The notes beneath the pieces were generated by a model that worked only from the letters and a program-made list of their open reading frames with translations, had not been told where the DNA came from and made no database searches. A stretch of DNA of 64,000 nt, taken from contig JAFRCS010000004.1 of the NCBI GenBank assembly GCA_017404265.1, positions 37,300 through 101,299 on the forward strand, written 5' to 3'. Below are positions 35,739 to 45,873 of the stretch, piece after piece (positions within the stretch are counted from its first letter, which is position 1; each line of letters begins with the position of its first letter). The stretch comes from Mogibacterium sp. Its GTDB lineage: Bacteria; Bacillota; Clostridia; Peptostreptococcales; Anaerovoracaceae. The position numbers and the translations under genes were made by a program.

Positions 35739-37229
35739 ATGGCAGACCATACAGGTAAGATCAAGAGCCGCCCTGACCAGGGCGGTGTGGATACCAACAG
35801 CATCAAGATGACGACGCTTATATCGTTCGTCGTTTTTGCGCTGTTCCTGGTCGCGGTCCTCTGGGGCCTGTCCAATTTCTTCATGAACAGTTATTACGAA
35901 AGAGTGAGGTCGCAGGACGTCATCCGTACCGCCGATGCTCTCGAGACGCAGTTCAGACAGGATCTCAACAGCTTTGACACCTTTGCTGTACAGGCTGCCG
36001 GTTCTAACGGCATCTACATCCGGATGGACACTGCGGAGGGCAGTCTCATCTACGACGGCACTCGCACGGTAAAGGATACCGGCGACTTCGAGGCTGATAT
36101 CAGCGATGCCGTAACGGATCTTATCGTGTCCGGCCAGAACAGCATCACCAGGACAAAGCGTGACCCTTCCGGAGCTCTTTCCAGGCTGGTCTACGCAGCT
36201 AATATAAACGCGTACGGACACAACAATGTCCTTAGCATCGTCGCGCCGCTCTACCCTGACGAAGCCACTGTAAGGATACTGCGCAAGATGCTCATATACA
36301 TTTCGTTCATCGTCCTTGTCGTTTCGTTCCTGCTGGCGTTCGCGCTTTCGGTGCGCCTGTCATCGCCTATAGAGAACCTGACACGGTCAGCCAAGGAGCT
36401 TTCAAAGGGCAACTATGACGTCAAGTTCAACGGGGCGGGATTCACCGAGACCAAGGAACTGGCGAAGGCGCTGAACATGGCATCGTATGAGATGGAGAAG
36501 ACCGACTTTTATCAGCGCGAGATCATCGCCAACGTCTCGCACGATCTTAAGACGCCTCTCACCATGATACGCTCATACGCCGAGAAGATAATCGACATCT
36601 CCGGAGACAATCCCGAGAAGAGGAATGCCGACCTCAACATAATCATTTCCGAGACCGAGCGCCTCAACACGCTGGTAACGGACATGCTCTCGGTATCCAA
36701 TCTGCAGTCCAACAATGTCGAGATGCACATGGAGACATTCGACCTCGTGGAAGCCGCTGAGAGCGTCTATGAGAGCTTCAGAGTGCTTGCCGAGTCAGAG
36801 GGCTTCGACATGCATTTCCACCCGTGTAGGCCGTCATATGTGGTCGGAGACCGCACCAGACTGATGCAGGTAATGACCAACTTCGTTTCGAACGCGGTCA
36901 AGTACGCGGGCGACAGCAAGTACGTGGATATTAAACTTACCAAGGGAAGCAAGAAGGTGGCATTCCACTGCATAGACCACGGCGTAGGCATCCCGTCCGA
37001 TGAGATCGGACATGTCTGGGACAAGTACTACAGGACATCGGCCAACCATGAGCGCGGCATCGAAGGCACGGGACTCGGTCTTGCTATCGCGAAGGGCCTG
37101 CTGAACCTGCACAACGCGAAGTACGGTGTGGACAGCGAGGAAGGCAAGGGCTCGGATTTCTGGTTCGAGATTGAGACAGTAAAAAAGCCGCCGGTAAAGA
37201 AGTCCGGCGGGGAAGATAAAAAGGCATAA
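35739..37229 (+). CDS. Sensor histidine kinase
   Basis: 496 residues. Membrane helices at ~24-46 and ~185-210 flank an outside sensing domain of about 135 residues. HAMP segment follows (LSSPIENLTRSAKELSKGNYD), then HisKA with the phospho-acceptor His near 268 (NVSHDLKTPL), and an HATPase with N box (QVMTNFVSNAVKYA), G1 (DHGVGIPSDEIGHVWDKYY) and G2 (GTGLGLAIAKGL). Complete and apparently active. Overlaps radA by one base, so translation of the repair protein is tied to the kinase. Confidence 0.94.
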   Translation: MADHTGKIKSRPDQGGVDTNSIKMTTLISFVVFALFLVAVLWGLSNFFMNSYYERVRSQDVIRTADALETQFRQDLNSFDTFAVQAAGSNGIYIRMDTAEGSLIYDGTRTVKDTGDFEADISDAVTDLIVSGQNSITRTKRDPSGALSRLVYAANINAYGHNNVLSIVAPLYPDEATVRILRKMLIYISFIVLVVSFLLAFALSVRLSSPIENLTRSAKELSKGNYDVKFNGAGFTETKELAKALNMASYEMEKTDFYQREIIANVSHDLKTPLTMIRSYAEKIIDISGDNPEKRNADLNIIISETERLNTLVTDMLSVSNLQSNNVEMHMETFDLVEAAESVYESFRVLAESEGFDMHFHPCRPSYVVGDRTRLMQVMTNFVSNAVKYAGDSKYVDIKLTKGSKKVAFHCIDHGVGIPSDEIGHVWDKYYRTSANHERGIEGTGLGLAIAKGLLNLHNAKYGVDSEEGKGSDFWFEIETVKKPPVKKSGGEDKKA

Positions 37230-38602
37230 TGGCAAAGAAGGCAAAAACAGTATTTATGTGCACGGAGTGCGGCAACGAGTACACGGCCTGGCAGGGCCAG
37301 TGTATTTTTTGCGGCTCGTGGAACACGATAGTCGAACATAAGGTGGCGCCGGCAGAAGAAGCCGCCGGTGATACACGCAGAAGGCTCGGGGGAGAGGCCC
37401 GTCCGGTAAAATTGGGTAGGATAGGCACGGAAGAACATGCGCGCATGAGCACCGGCCTTTCGGAACTTGACCGCGTGCTTGGCGGAGGCATAGTGCCGGG
37501 ATCTCTCACTCTCATATCCGGCGAGCCGGGCATAGGAAAATCCACGCTCATCGCTCAGATGGCAGGCAGGGTAGCCGAGACGACAGGACCTGTACTTTAC
37601 GTCAGCGGAGAGGAGTCCGGTGAGCAGGTAAAACTGAGGGCCGACCGTGTTCTTGGAAGCATCAGCGACAGGCTGTACATCTATCCTGAGACCAACATCG
37701 AGAACATCATGAGTGCCTGCGATGAGATAAGGCCGTGCCTGCTCATAGTCGATTCCATACAGACCATGTACTCGGCATCGGCTGATTCGGTAGCGGGCAG
37801 CCTGACACAGATAAGGGAGTGCTCGGGCCAGCTGATAAGATATGCCAAGAACAATCATGTTCCGGTATTCATAGTGGCCCACGTCACCAAGTCCGGTGAG
37901 CTCGCCGGCCCTAAGACCATAGAGCATATGGTGGACACCGTGCTGAGCTTCAGCGGAGAGCGCGACAGGGATCTCAGGATACTGCGTTCGTTCAAAAACC
38001 GCTTTGGCACCACTGATGAGATAGGCGCTTTCAGGATGACTTCCGAAGGCATGATAGAAGTTCCTGATCTTTCAGGAAGCCTGATAGAAAACAGCACCTG
38101 CGAAGAGGGCTCGGTCATCTCCGCGGTCTATGAGGGCAGCAGGCCGGTCTTCTTTGAGATACAGGCCCTGGTGAGCCGCGCAAACGTGGGATTTGCACGC
38201 AGGACGGCCATAGGCATAAGCCAGAACCGCCTCAGCATGATACTTGCCGTGCTTGAGAAGAAAGCCGGACTCAATCTGCTGGACTACGATGTATATGTAA
38301 ATGTCGTGGGAGGCATGAACACGGGAAGCACGTCCACAGACCTGGCTGTAGCGCTTGCGATCTACAGCTCGTTCAAGAGCAGATCTTCAGGCAGAAGGGC
38401 TGTGGCGGTCGGAGAAGTGGGACTGACCGGAAATCTCCGTTCGGTGCCGAACGCCGACAGGATAATCCAGGAGGCCGTAAGGCTCGGATATGAGGCAGTC
38501 ATACTTCCTGAGAACAACGCTAAGCAGTATCGCGGGGGAGCGGATATCAGGGTGTTTGGCGCCGCAAATGTGAGCGACGCTATACGCGCATGGCTGTCGT
38601 AA
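37229..38602 (+). CDS. radA: DNA repair protein RadA (Sms)
   Basis: 457 residues. N-terminal four-Cys zinc finger (CTECGNEYTAWQGQCIFCGSW), RecA-like ATPase with Walker A GEPGIGKST near 97, the RadA-specific KNRFG motif (SFKNRFGTTDEIG), and a C-terminal Lon-like domain (GGMNTGSTSTDLAVALAI; EVGLTGNLRSV). A branch-migration helicase in recombination. Its fused start with a sensor kinase is an unusual neighbourhood; radA more often sits by disA or carD. Here carD does follow about 170 bases later. Confidence 0.97.
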   Translation: MAKKAKTVFMCTECGNEYTAWQGQCIFCGSWNTIVEHKVAPAEEAAGDTRRRLGGEARPVKLGRIGTEEHARMSTGLSELDRVLGGGIVPGSLTLISGEPGIGKSTLIAQMAGRVAETTGPVLYVSGEESGEQVKLRADRVLGSISDRLYIYPETNIENIMSACDEIRPCLLIVDSIQTMYSASADSVAGSLTQIRECSGQLIRYAKNNHVPVFIVAHVTKSGELAGPKTIEHMVDTVLSFSGERDRDLRILRSFKNRFGTTDEIGAFRMTSEGMIEVPDLSGSLIENSTCEEGSVISAVYEGSRPVFFEIQALVSRANVGFARRTAIGISQNRLSMILAVLEKKAGLNLLDYDVYVNVVGGMNTGSTSTDLAVALAIYSSFKSRSSGRRAVAVGEVGLTGNLRSVPNADRIIQEAVRLGYEAVILPENNAKQYRGGADIRVFGAANVSDAIRAWLS

Positions 38603-38625
38603 AAGCAGATAAAAAGGAAACATGA

Positions 38626-38651
38626 CCTGCCCGATGCGGGCAGGCTTTTTT
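38626..38651 (+). terminator. Terminator after radA
   Basis: CCTGCCC (38626-38632), loop GATGC, GGGCAGG (38638-38644), then a T-run. Confidence 0.9.
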
Positions 38652-38669
38652 GATTGTTGAATTATATGG

Positions 38670-38698
38670 TTGACAAGTATATATACGAGTGATAATAT
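38670..38698 (+). promoter_or_regulatory. carD promoter P1
   Basis: TTGACA (38670-38675), 17 bases, TAATAT (38693-38698), directly after the radA terminator. Confidence 0.6.
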
Positions 38699-38716
38699 TA
38701 CAGTTTTTCTTTTTGT

Positions 38717-38745
38717 TTGATTTTTGATACACGAAAGGTTATAAT
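38717..38745 (+). promoter_or_regulatory. carD promoter P2
   Basis: TTGATT (38717-38722), 17 bases, TATAAT (38740-38745), leaving a leader of about 20 bases that contains AAAGGAG. Together with P1 this makes a tandem promoter. Confidence 0.65.
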
Positions 38746-38771
38746 CACAGTGTAAAAGGAGAAAACTGTCC

Positions 38772-39245
38772 ATGTTCAATATCGGCGATCACATTGTATA
38801 TCCGATGTACGGAGCAGGCATTATCACTGAGATAGTCGAAAAAGATTTTCTCGGTGAGATGCGCATGTATTATAATGTCTCGCTTCCTTATTGCCGCATG
38901 GAAGCCTCTGTCCCCGTGGACAACTGCGAGAAACTGGGGGTCAGGCCGGTTATTGACCCCGGACGCATAGGGGAGGTTCTGGAGGTCCTGAAAATGGACA
39001 CAGAACCGATGAACCCTAACTGGAACAAACGATACCGTGAGAACACCGAGAGGATGCAGACAGGAGATATCCTGGAGGTGGCGGCGGTAGTAAGGAATCT
39101 CGTCAGAACGGACCGAAAGAAACCGCTTTCCACCGGGGAGAAAAAACTCCTGAGCACGGCCAAGCAGATACTTGAGAGTGAGCTCATCTACTCGGGCGGC
39201 TACACAATGGAAGAAGCAGACGAGATGGTCGAAACCAGCATATAG
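38772..39245 (+). CDS. carD: CarD-family transcription regulator
   Basis: 157 residues. The N-terminal RNA-polymerase-interaction domain begins FNIGDHIVYPMYGAGIITEI, as in CarD/CdnL and the TRCF RID domain, and is followed by a helical C-terminal half (LLSTAKQILESELIYSGG). Binds the RNA polymerase beta subunit and stabilises open promoter complexes. Two promoters drive it, and ispDF-proS follows after 46 bases, likely in the same transcript. Confidence 0.92.
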   Translation: MFNIGDHIVYPMYGAGIITEIVEKDFLGEMRMYYNVSLPYCRMEASVPVDNCEKLGVRPVIDPGRIGEVLEVLKMDTEPMNPNWNKRYRENTERMQTGDILEVAAVVRNLVRTDRKKPLSTGEKKLLSTAKQILESELIYSGGYTMEEADEMVETSI

Positions 39246-39291
39246 CGGATGGCTAAAGAGGGGATCGGCCATTTCCATTTTGTAAGAGGTA

Positions 39292-40539
39292 ATGAAAGAG
39301 AAAAAAGCAAGCAAGGTATACGGGATAATAGTGGCGGGCGGAAAAGGGGCCCGCTTCGGGACTGAAAGGCCGAAGCAGCTGCTCGCTTATGGGAGATCGA
39401 CGGTACTTGAATCGGCGGTCTTTGCTTTTGCGTCCCATAAGGACGTGGACAGGACCATAATCGTTTCACCTGACGACGGATCGCTCGACAACATTTATGC
39501 CAAGATCGCCGCTGTGTGCGAAGAAAGGGCCGGTATACCTGAGGGCAGCATCTCGATCACGAACGGAGCTGAAGACAGGCAGGGTTCGGTCAGAGCCGGC
39601 CTCAAAGCCGCAATGGATGAGGTAGTCGCGGAAGGCATCGATCCGGATGAAGTGACCGTACTGATCCACGATGCCGCGCGCCCGGGAGTGAGTGCCGACA
39701 TCATCAGCCGCAATATTGAAGCGGTCGCGGAATACGGGGCTGTATGCACGGCTCTGCCGGCATCGGACTCGATCCGTATGAAAAACCTTGAAAATGAGCA
39801 ATATCCCGACGGTTTTGCATTGAAACAATCAATAACATATCCTATAATGAACACTGACGCTGTCCGGAGGGACCTCGTATACAGAGCACAGACACCGCAG
39901 TCCTTCAGACTGTCGGATATACTGAAAGCTCATGAGAAAGCTCTGAAGGACGGATTCGCCGCCACCGATGACGCTTCGGTCGCTGAACGCGCCGGCATGA
40001 AGGTGGTGCTGGTGGAGGGATCTTCCGCCAACAATAAGATAACCACAAGAGAGGATATCCGGATGAGCAACAGAACAGGTATCGGATATGACGTACACAG
40101 ACTTGTCCCGGGGAGACCCCTTATACTCTGCGGGACCCCGATCCCCAGCAAACTCGGGCTGGACGGCCATTCAGACGCTGATGTAGCTGTACACGCGCTG
40201 ATGGACGCGCTGCTCGGGGCAGCAGGACTGGGAGACATCGGCAGACATTTTCCGGATACCGATGACAAATATAAAGGCGCGGATTCAATGAAGCTGCTGG
40301 CGGAAGTCAAGGGAATGCTTGGCGAGGCGGTGATCAACAACGTAGACATCACGATCATCGCGCAGGCGCCAAAGCTCGCGCCTTACATAGATCAGATGAA
40401 GCAAAACGTATCGAGGGTACTCGGGATCCCTGTATGGTCAGTAAATGTGAAGGCCACGACAGAAGAGGGACTTGGGTTCACCGGCAGGGGCGAAGGCATC
40501 GCAGCCATGGCCGCTGTCTCAATAGAAGGGAGTTTTTAA
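39292..40539 (+). CDS. ispDF: Bifunctional IspD-IspF (MEP pathway)
   Basis: 415 residues. Residues 1 to ~250 are the CTP:methylerythritol-phosphate cytidylyltransferase: [31 protein letters not shown] and RAQTPQSF. Residues ~260-415 are 2-C-methylerythritol 2,4-cyclodiphosphate synthase: [11 protein letters not shown] with the metal-binding Asp and His, [19 protein letters not shown], and [11 protein letters not shown]. Both active sites look intact. IspD and IspF catalyse the second-step cytidylylation and the fourth-step cyclisation, skipping IspE, so the fusion is of non-consecutive steps. The fusion is known in proteobacteria and some other groups. Three bases separate it from proS. Confidence 0.96.
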   Translation: MKEKKASKVYGIIVAGGKGARFGTERPKQLLAYGRSTVLESAVFAFASHKDVDRTIIVSPDDGSLDNIYAKIAAVCEERAGIPEGSISITNGAEDRQGSVRAGLKAAMDEVVAEGIDPDEVTVLIHDAARPGVSADIISRNIEAVAEYGAVCTALPASDSIRMKNLENEQYPDGFALKQSITYPIMNTDAVRRDLVYRAQTPQSFRLSDILKAHEKALKDGFAATDDASVAERAGMKVVLVEGSSANNKITTREDIRMSNRTGIGYDVHRLVPGRPLILCGTPIPSKLGLDGHSDADVAVHALMDALLGAAGLGDIGRHFPDTDDKYKGADSMKLLAEVKGMLGEAVINNVDITIIAQAPKLAPYIDQMKQNVSRVLGIPVWSVNVKATTEEGLGFTGRGEGIAAMAAVSIEGSF

Positions 40540-40542
40540 ACC

Positions 40543-42321
40543 ATGAGATTATCGAAGAATCACCTCAAGACACTCAGAGAAGCACCATCCGATGCTGTGC
40601 TTGAGAGCCATAAGCTGCTCGTAAGAGCAAATATGATCAAACAGGAAGCCGCGGGAGTCTATATGTTCCCGAAGCTTGGCTGGAGAACAGTAAGAAAAGT
40701 AGAGCAGATCGTCCGTGAAGAGATGGACTATATCGACTGCCAGGAAATATACATGCCGCATATCAACCCTGCGGAACTCTGGAAGGAGACAGGCAGATGG
40801 TATGCTTACGGACCTGAACTATGGAGGATCCAGGACAGAAACGGAAACGACTTCATCCTCAACCCTACATGCGAGGAGATCTTTACCGACTTCGTCCGCA
40901 AGGAGTGGTCATCCTACAAGGAGCTTCCGTTCTCGCTCTATCACATCCAGTTCAAGTACAGAGACGAGTCGCGTCCAAGATACGGACTTCTGAGAACAAG
41001 AGAGTTCATCATGAAGGACGCGTATACATTCGACGCAACAGAAGAAGATCTGCACACCGCATACATGAGACAGTATCATGCTTATGAGAAGATCTTCACA
41101 CGTATGGACCTCGACTACAGGATCGTAGAGGCTGACAACGGTCCTATCGGCGGAAGCAAGTCTCACGAATTCTCGGCACTCTCAGACTGGGGCGAGTCCG
41201 ACATCCTCTACTGCGACAGCTGCGGAATGGCTGCTACAGTCGAAAGAGCTGAATGCGTAGATGACGAACCTCCAAAAGAAGAGATGCAGCCGGTCGAGAA
41301 GGTGTTCACACCTGGCACAAAGACCATCGAGGACGTCTGCAACTATCTGAAACTGCCTGTAGAGAAGTCGGTCAAGGCTCTGATGTTCACGACATACGAC
41401 ACAGACCTTCAGCCAAAGGACAACGTCGTTGCATTCATCAGGGGAGACAGACAGCTCAACATGATCAAGCTGGTCAACGCTCTGAACGTGCCTGAGCACT
41501 ACATCGAATTTGCTGACGAAGACGTTACAGGACCTATCACAGGATCCGTTGCGGGATTCACAGGCCCTATGGGACTCAAGAACTGCATCGTAGTAGTAGA
41601 TACAGAGCTGGTAGGTACAGTAAACATGTGCGCGGGCGCCAATGAAGAGGACCACCACCTGACAGGCGTTTGCTACGGCAGAGACTATACAGGAGACATC
41701 GTCACAGACATCAAGACTCTCCAGGAAGGCGACCGTTGCCCGCACTGCGGAAAGCCGGTCAAGTTCAGACGCGGCATCGAGGTGGGCCAGATCTTCAAGC
41801 TGGGACTCAAGTACTCCGAAAGCATGAACACCACCTTCAAGGATGAAAAGGGCGAAGATCATCCGTACTGGATGGGTTGCTACGGCGTAGGTATCACAAG
41901 ATCGATGCAGGCTGTAGTTGAGCAGCACCATGATGACAAGGGAATCATCTGGCCGCTGTCAGTCGCTCCTTACCACGTGATCGTTACTGTCGTCAAGTCG
42001 AGCGATGAGACACAGCTCAAGGTCGCTTACGACATCGAGAAGAGACTCGAGGCCATGGGCGTAGAGGTCATGGTAGACGACCGTGACGAGAGACCTGGAG
42101 TCAAGTTCAACGACGCTGATCTCATCGGTATTCCGATCAGGATCACAGTCGGCAAGTTTGCGGGCGAGGGCAAGGTAGAGTACAAGCTCCGCCGCGAGTC
42201 CGATCACGAGCTTCTGACAGTCGATGAAGCGATCGATAAGGCAAAGGCTCTTGTCGACCTCGAGGGCGACGGAAGATACTTCTTCTCGAGACTTTCAGAG
42301 GAGACACTGAACGCTCACTAA
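40543..42321 (+). CDS. proS: Prolyl-tRNA synthetase, bacterial type with editing domain
   Basis: 592 residues. Class II catalytic core (AAGVYMFPKLGWR, then NPTCEEIFTDFVR and FKYRDESRPRYGLLRTREFIMKDAY). A YbaK-like insert at ~230-390 (GTKTIEDVCNYL, ALMFTTY, GPITGSVAGF) edits Ala-tRNA-Pro. Two Cys pairs (CDSCG, CPHCG) may hold zinc. The C-terminal anticodon domain begins near VAPYHVIV. The start is three bases after ispDF with GGAG inside that gene, so the two are coupled. Confidence 0.97.
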   Translation: MRLSKNHLKTLREAPSDAVLESHKLLVRANMIKQEAAGVYMFPKLGWRTVRKVEQIVREEMDYIDCQEIYMPHINPAELWKETGRWYAYGPELWRIQDRNGNDFILNPTCEEIFTDFVRKEWSSYKELPFSLYHIQFKYRDESRPRYGLLRTREFIMKDAYTFDATEEDLHTAYMRQYHAYEKIFTRMDLDYRIVEADNGPIGGSKSHEFSALSDWGESDILYCDSCGMAATVERAECVDDEPPKEEMQPVEKVFTPGTKTIEDVCNYLKLPVEKSVKALMFTTYDTDLQPKDNVVAFIRGDRQLNMIKLVNALNVPEHYIEFADEDVTGPITGSVAGFTGPMGLKNCIVVVDTELVGTVNMCAGANEEDHHLTGVCYGRDYTGDIVTDIKTLQEGDRCPHCGKPVKFRRGIEVGQIFKLGLKYSESMNTTFKDEKGEDHPYWMGCYGVGITRSMQAVVEQHHDDKGIIWPLSVAPYHVIVTVVKSSDETQLKVAYDIEKRLEAMGVEVMVDDRDERPGVKFNDADLIGIPIRITVGKFAGEGKVEYKLRRESDHELLTVDEAIDKAKALVDLEGDGRYFFSRLSEETLNAH

Positions 42322-42335
42322 TAGCGAAGCATGCT

Positions 42336-42363
42336 GGCACCGGCTAAGGCCGGTGCCTTTTTA
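42336..42363 (+). terminator. Terminator after proS
   Basis: GGCACCGGC (42336-42344), loop TAAG, GCCGGTGCC (42349-42357), then TTTTT. Confidence 0.92.
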
Positions 42364-42381
42364 TTACAAGCGAAACTCTGT

Positions 42382-42387
42382 TATAAT
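42382..42387 (+). promoter_or_regulatory. -10 box just ahead of the chromate-transporter genes
   Basis: TATAAT ends nine bases before ATG 42397 and there is no ribosome site between them, so transcription would begin at or next to the start codon. A clear -35 is lacking. Confidence 0.45.
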
Positions 42388-42396
42388 ATATTGGTT

Positions 42397-43020
42397 ATGA
42401 ACATGCTGATTGAGCTTTTTATCGTATTTTTCAAATTAGGAGCCTTCACCATAGGCGGCGGTATTGCCATGCTTCCGCTCCTGCAGAACACACTGACTGA
42501 AGAGAAGAAGTGGTTCACCAGGGAGGAATTCGTGGACATAGTTGCAGTGTGCCAGAGCCTTCCGGGCGTGGTGGCGATCAACATGGCCACATACGTGGGG
42601 TACAAAAAGAAGGGATTGCTTGGATCGATCGTATCGACACTCGGCGTCACCATCCCTTCATTTGTTCTGATACTGATAATAGCGCGCGGGATCACGGCCC
42701 TCGGCGACAGCGGAGTCGTCATGGGAGCCATGGCAGGACTCAGGGCTGCGGCTCTGGGTATGGTGGCTGTGGCTTTGATACAGCTGGCTCCGTCGGCCCT
42801 GAAGAATAAATGGGCCATACTGGCGGCGGTGACAGCTTTCGTGCTCATAGCCATTCTGAAGGTGAACACGGCTTATGTAATCCTGCTGTTTGCTGTCCTG
42901 GGCATTACCGTCACCCTGATCAACAGCCGCAGAGCAATGGAAGCTGCAACAGGGGAAGGCAGCGTTTCGGACGGAAACGGACCGGGAGCAGACGATAACG
43001 AGGGAGGTGAGTCCGAATGA
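42397..43020 (+). CDS. Chromate transporter family half-protein (first half)
   Basis: 207 residues from ATG 42397; upstream frame sequence is terminator and promoter DNA. One CHR domain with the family opening LFIVFFKLGAFTIGGGIAML and the later LPGVVAINMATYVG. Hydrophobic segments follow, then an acidic, Gly-rich tail. Works as a pair with the next gene; two-gene split CHR transporters are common in Firmicutes. Family name refers to chromate efflux, but the natural substrate of the split form is not settled. No Shine-Dalgarno site; likely leaderless. Overlaps its partner (ATGA). Confidence 0.9.
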   Translation: MNMLIELFIVFFKLGAFTIGGGIAMLPLLQNTLTEEKKWFTREEFVDIVAVCQSLPGVVAINMATYVGYKKKGLLGSIVSTLGVTIPSFVLILIIARGITALGDSGVVMGAMAGLRAAALGMVAVALIQLAPSALKNKWAILAAVTAFVLIAILKVNTAYVILLFAVLGITVTLINSRRAMEAATGEGSVSDGNGPGADDNEGGESE

Positions 43021-43625
43021 TAATACTCAAACTCTTCCTCAGCTTCTTCAAAGTCGGGCTCCTCGGATTCGGCGGCGGCCTCGCCATAGTAAGGCTCATT
43101 TATGACAGCATACAGCCTTTCCTGGATATGAGCCAGGAGACATTCGCCAACATAGTCGCGATCTCGCAGATAACACCGGGACCGCTGGCGGTCAACACGG
43201 CGACGTATGTCGGATATGAGGCTGCGGGGATCCCGGGTGCCTTTGCGGCTACGTTCGGAGTGATCCTGCCGGCATTCTGCATAGTCAGTCTGGTCTGCAG
43301 GACGATACAGAAATTCAAAGACAGCAAGGTGGTCAACGGCATGCTCGCGGGCATAAGGCCGGCAACGATGGGACTCATAGGAGCGGCCGCGGCCACGCTC
43401 GTTAAGCCGTCTCTGGCAGGCGAGGGGAGACTCGGCACGGGTCTGCTCACAAAGCTTGGCGCGGACGCGGGCAGCGGCTTGCTTGCGTTTATTTCCGGCT
43501 CGCCAGTTGACATCATTTCTGTTATCATATTAGTCGTAACAATATTGCTTATCGCAAAATATAAAAAGAGTCCGTTCCTGGTGCTTATCATAATGGGATG
43601 CATTGGGGCGGTGCTCGGAGTTTAG
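43017..43625 (+). CDS. Chromate transporter family half-protein (second half)
   Basis: 202 residues. CHR domain beginning [22 protein letters not shown], with the typical [20 protein letters not shown] motif and about five to six membrane helices. GGGAGG lies 10-15 bases ahead and the ATGA overlap couples it to the first half. Slightly shorter than single-chain ChrA halves but complete. Ends 18 bases before cysS, so readthrough into cysS-thyA-mrnC is possible. Confidence 0.9.
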   Translation: MIILKLFLSFFKVGLLGFGGGLAIVRLIYDSIQPFLDMSQETFANIVAISQITPGPLAVNTATYVGYEAAGIPGAFAATFGVILPAFCIVSLVCRTIQKFKDSKVVNGMLAGIRPATMGLIGAAAATLVKPSLAGEGRLGTGLLTKLGADAGSGLLAFISGSPVDIISVIILVVTILLIAKYKKSPFLVLIIMGCIGAVLGV

Positions 43626-43642
43626 TCATTCAGGAGAAAACA

Positions 43643-45043
43643 ATGCAGGTATATAACACACTTACCAACAGAAAAGAAGAATTCGTACCGATCGAACCGG
43701 GCAAGGTCAGAATGTATGTCTGCGGCCCTACGGTCTACAACTTTTTCCATATAGGGAACGCCAGGCCGTTCGTCGTGTTCGACACGCTCAGAAGGTACTT
43801 CAAATACAGGGGCTATGAGGTCAAGTTTGTGCAGAACTTCACCGACGTGGATGACAAGATCATCAACAGAGCCAAGGAGGAGGGCATCAGCGCTCCTGAG
43901 GTCTCCGAGAAATACATCAAGGAGTACTTCAACGATGCGGAGGCGCTCAACGTGCTGAAGGCCGATGTTCACCCTAAGGTATCTGAGCACATCCCTGAGA
44001 TCATCGACTTTGTACAGACGCTGATCGACAAGGGCTATGCCTATGAGGCTGACGGCGACGTCTATTATTCGACGCGTAAGTTCCCTGAGTACGGCAAACT
44101 TTCCGGCCAGAACATAGATGACCTTGAAAGCGGCGCTCGTATCGCCATCGGCGAGGTAAAGGAAGATCCGCTGGACTTCGCGCTCTGGAAGGCCCGCAAA
44201 GAGGAATCCGAGATCGCGTGGGAGTCGCCTTGGGGCATGGGAAGACCGGGCTGGCACATCGAGTGCTCCACCATGGCCAAGAAGCACCTTGGCGAGACCA
44301 TCGACATCCACGGAGGCGGACAGGACCTCACGTTCCCGCACCATGAGAACGAGATCGCGCAGTCGGAGGCATGCAACGGAGTGCCGTTCGCGCACTACTG
44401 GATGCACAACGGATATATAAATGTAGACGGAAAGAAGATGTCCAAATCGCTCAACAACTTCTTCACGGTAAGGGACATCCGTGAGCAGTACAGCGGCGAT
44501 GTCATCAGGTTCTTCCTGCTCAGCGGCCACTACAGAAGCCCTATCAACTTCTCGGATGCTCTCATGGAGCAATCCAAGCAGGGCTATGAGAGGATCGCGA
44601 CTGCCATTGAGACTCTGGAGTTCCTCAAAACTAACGGAACGGATGAGCCTATGGCGGATGAAGCTGCAAAGATCGCTTCGCTCGATCAGTACAGAGACAA
44701 GTTCGTCGAGGTGATGGATGACGACCTCAATACTGCTGACGGCATAGCTGCCATCTTTGAACTCGTATCGGAGATCAACCTCGATGTCAAGGACGGCGCT
44801 TCGAAGTCGTTCGCTGAGGAGGCTCTCAGGAGGATAAAGGAACTCACCGACGTTCTGGGTATCTTTGGCGGAGAGGATGAAGAGGAAGGACTCGGAGATG
44901 ACATCCAGGCACTGATCGACGAGAGACAGGCGGCCCGCAAGGAAAAGAACTGGGCCCGCGCTGATGAGATCAGAGACCAGCTGGCAGCAATGGGAATCAC
45001 GCTCAAGGATACACCACAGGGCGTACAGGTAATAAGGAACTAA
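43643..45043 (+). CDS. cysS: Cysteinyl-tRNA synthetase
   Basis: 466 residues from ATG 43643, preceded by AGGAG; 15 extra in-frame codons upstream lie inside the transporter gene end. Class I HIGH motif as HIGN near residue 35, zinc ligands in [17 protein letters not shown] and the following [11 protein letters not shown], and KMSKS at 265-269 ([10 protein letters not shown]). C-terminal DALR helical domain present. First gene of a three-gene overlap chain with thyA and mrnC; cysS-mrnC proximity is typical for Firmicutes, with thyA inserted between. Confidence 0.97.
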   Translation: MQVYNTLTNRKEEFVPIEPGKVRMYVCGPTVYNFFHIGNARPFVVFDTLRRYFKYRGYEVKFVQNFTDVDDKIINRAKEEGISAPEVSEKYIKEYFNDAEALNVLKADVHPKVSEHIPEIIDFVQTLIDKGYAYEADGDVYYSTRKFPEYGKLSGQNIDDLESGARIAIGEVKEDPLDFALWKARKEESEIAWESPWGMGRPGWHIECSTMAKKHLGETIDIHGGGQDLTFPHHENEIAQSEACNGVPFAHYWMHNGYINVDGKKMSKSLNNFFTVRDIREQYSGDVIRFFLLSGHYRSPINFSDALMEQSKQGYERIATAIETLEFLKTNGTDEPMADEAAKIASLDQYRDKFVEVMDDDLNTADGIAAIFELVSEINLDVKDGASKSFAEEALRRIKELTDVLGIFGGEDEEEGLGDDIQALIDERQAARKEKNWARADEIRDQLAAMGITLKDTPQGVQVIRN

Positions 45044-45873
45044 TGAGCAAGGCAGACGTATTATTCGTGAATATGTGCCGCGACATATTGGACAACGGAT
45101 TCAGTACTGAAGGCATGCCGGTCCGCCCTCACTGGGAGGACGGTACTCCTGCGCACACTATCAAGAACTTTGGAGTGGTCAATCGCTATGACCTTTCCGA
45201 AGAGTTTCCTGCGCTCACGCTGAGGCCGACGGCCATCAAGCTGGCGACCGATGAGATGCTCTGGATCTGGCAGAAGAAGTCCAACAGACTGGCAGACCTG
45301 AAGAGCCATGTCTGGGACGAGTGGGCCGATGAAGAGGGTACCATCGGAAAGGCCTACGGCTACCAGATGGCCAAGAAGTACAAGTTCAAGCAGGGCGAGA
45401 TGGACCAGGTGGACAATGTGCTGTGGTGTCTTAAGAACGACAGATACAGCCGCCGAATCATGACCAATCTCTACAACTTTGAGGACCTCTCGGAGATGAG
45501 GCTCGAGCCTTGCGCTTATTCGATGACATTCAACGTCAAAGGGGACACGCTGAACGGAATTCTCAACCAGAGATCACAGGACATACTGGCGGCCAACAAC
45601 TGGAACGTCGTTCAGTACGCGATGCTGCTGATGATGCTGGCACAGGTGTCGGATCTCAAGGCCGGAGAACTTGTACATGTCATATCGGACGCTCACATCT
45701 ACGACAGGCATGTGCCTCTGATAGAGGAGCTGATCTCCAGGCCTCAGTATCCTGCGCCTAAGGTCACGCTCAATCCGGATGTGAAGGACTTCTACGCCTT
45801 CACCACAGATGACATAAAGGTAGAGAATTATCAGCACGGGGAGCAGATACGCAATATTCCTGTGGCAATCTAA
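45043..45873 (+). CDS. thyA: Thymidylate synthase
   Basis: 276 residues. The folate-dependent ThyA fold: ALTLRPTAIKLATDEMLWIWQKKSN, active-site Cys at ~157 in LEPCAYSMTFNV, and LNGILNQRSQDILAANNWNVVQYAMLL with HIYDRH for dUMP binding. Makes dTMP from dUMP and oxidises methylene-tetrahydrofolate to dihydrofolate, which DHFR (47253) recycles. Shares one base with the cysS stop and with mrnC. Confidence 0.96.
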   Translation: MSKADVLFVNMCRDILDNGFSTEGMPVRPHWEDGTPAHTIKNFGVVNRYDLSEEFPALTLRPTAIKLATDEMLWIWQKKSNRLADLKSHVWDEWADEEGTIGKAYGYQMAKKYKFKQGEMDQVDNVLWCLKNDRYSRRIMTNLYNFEDLSEMRLEPCAYSMTFNVKGDTLNGILNQRSQDILAANNWNVVQYAMLLMMLAQVSDLKAGELVHVISDAHIYDRHVPLIEELISRPQYPAPKVTLNPDVKDFYAFTTDDIKVENYQHGEQIRNIPVAI

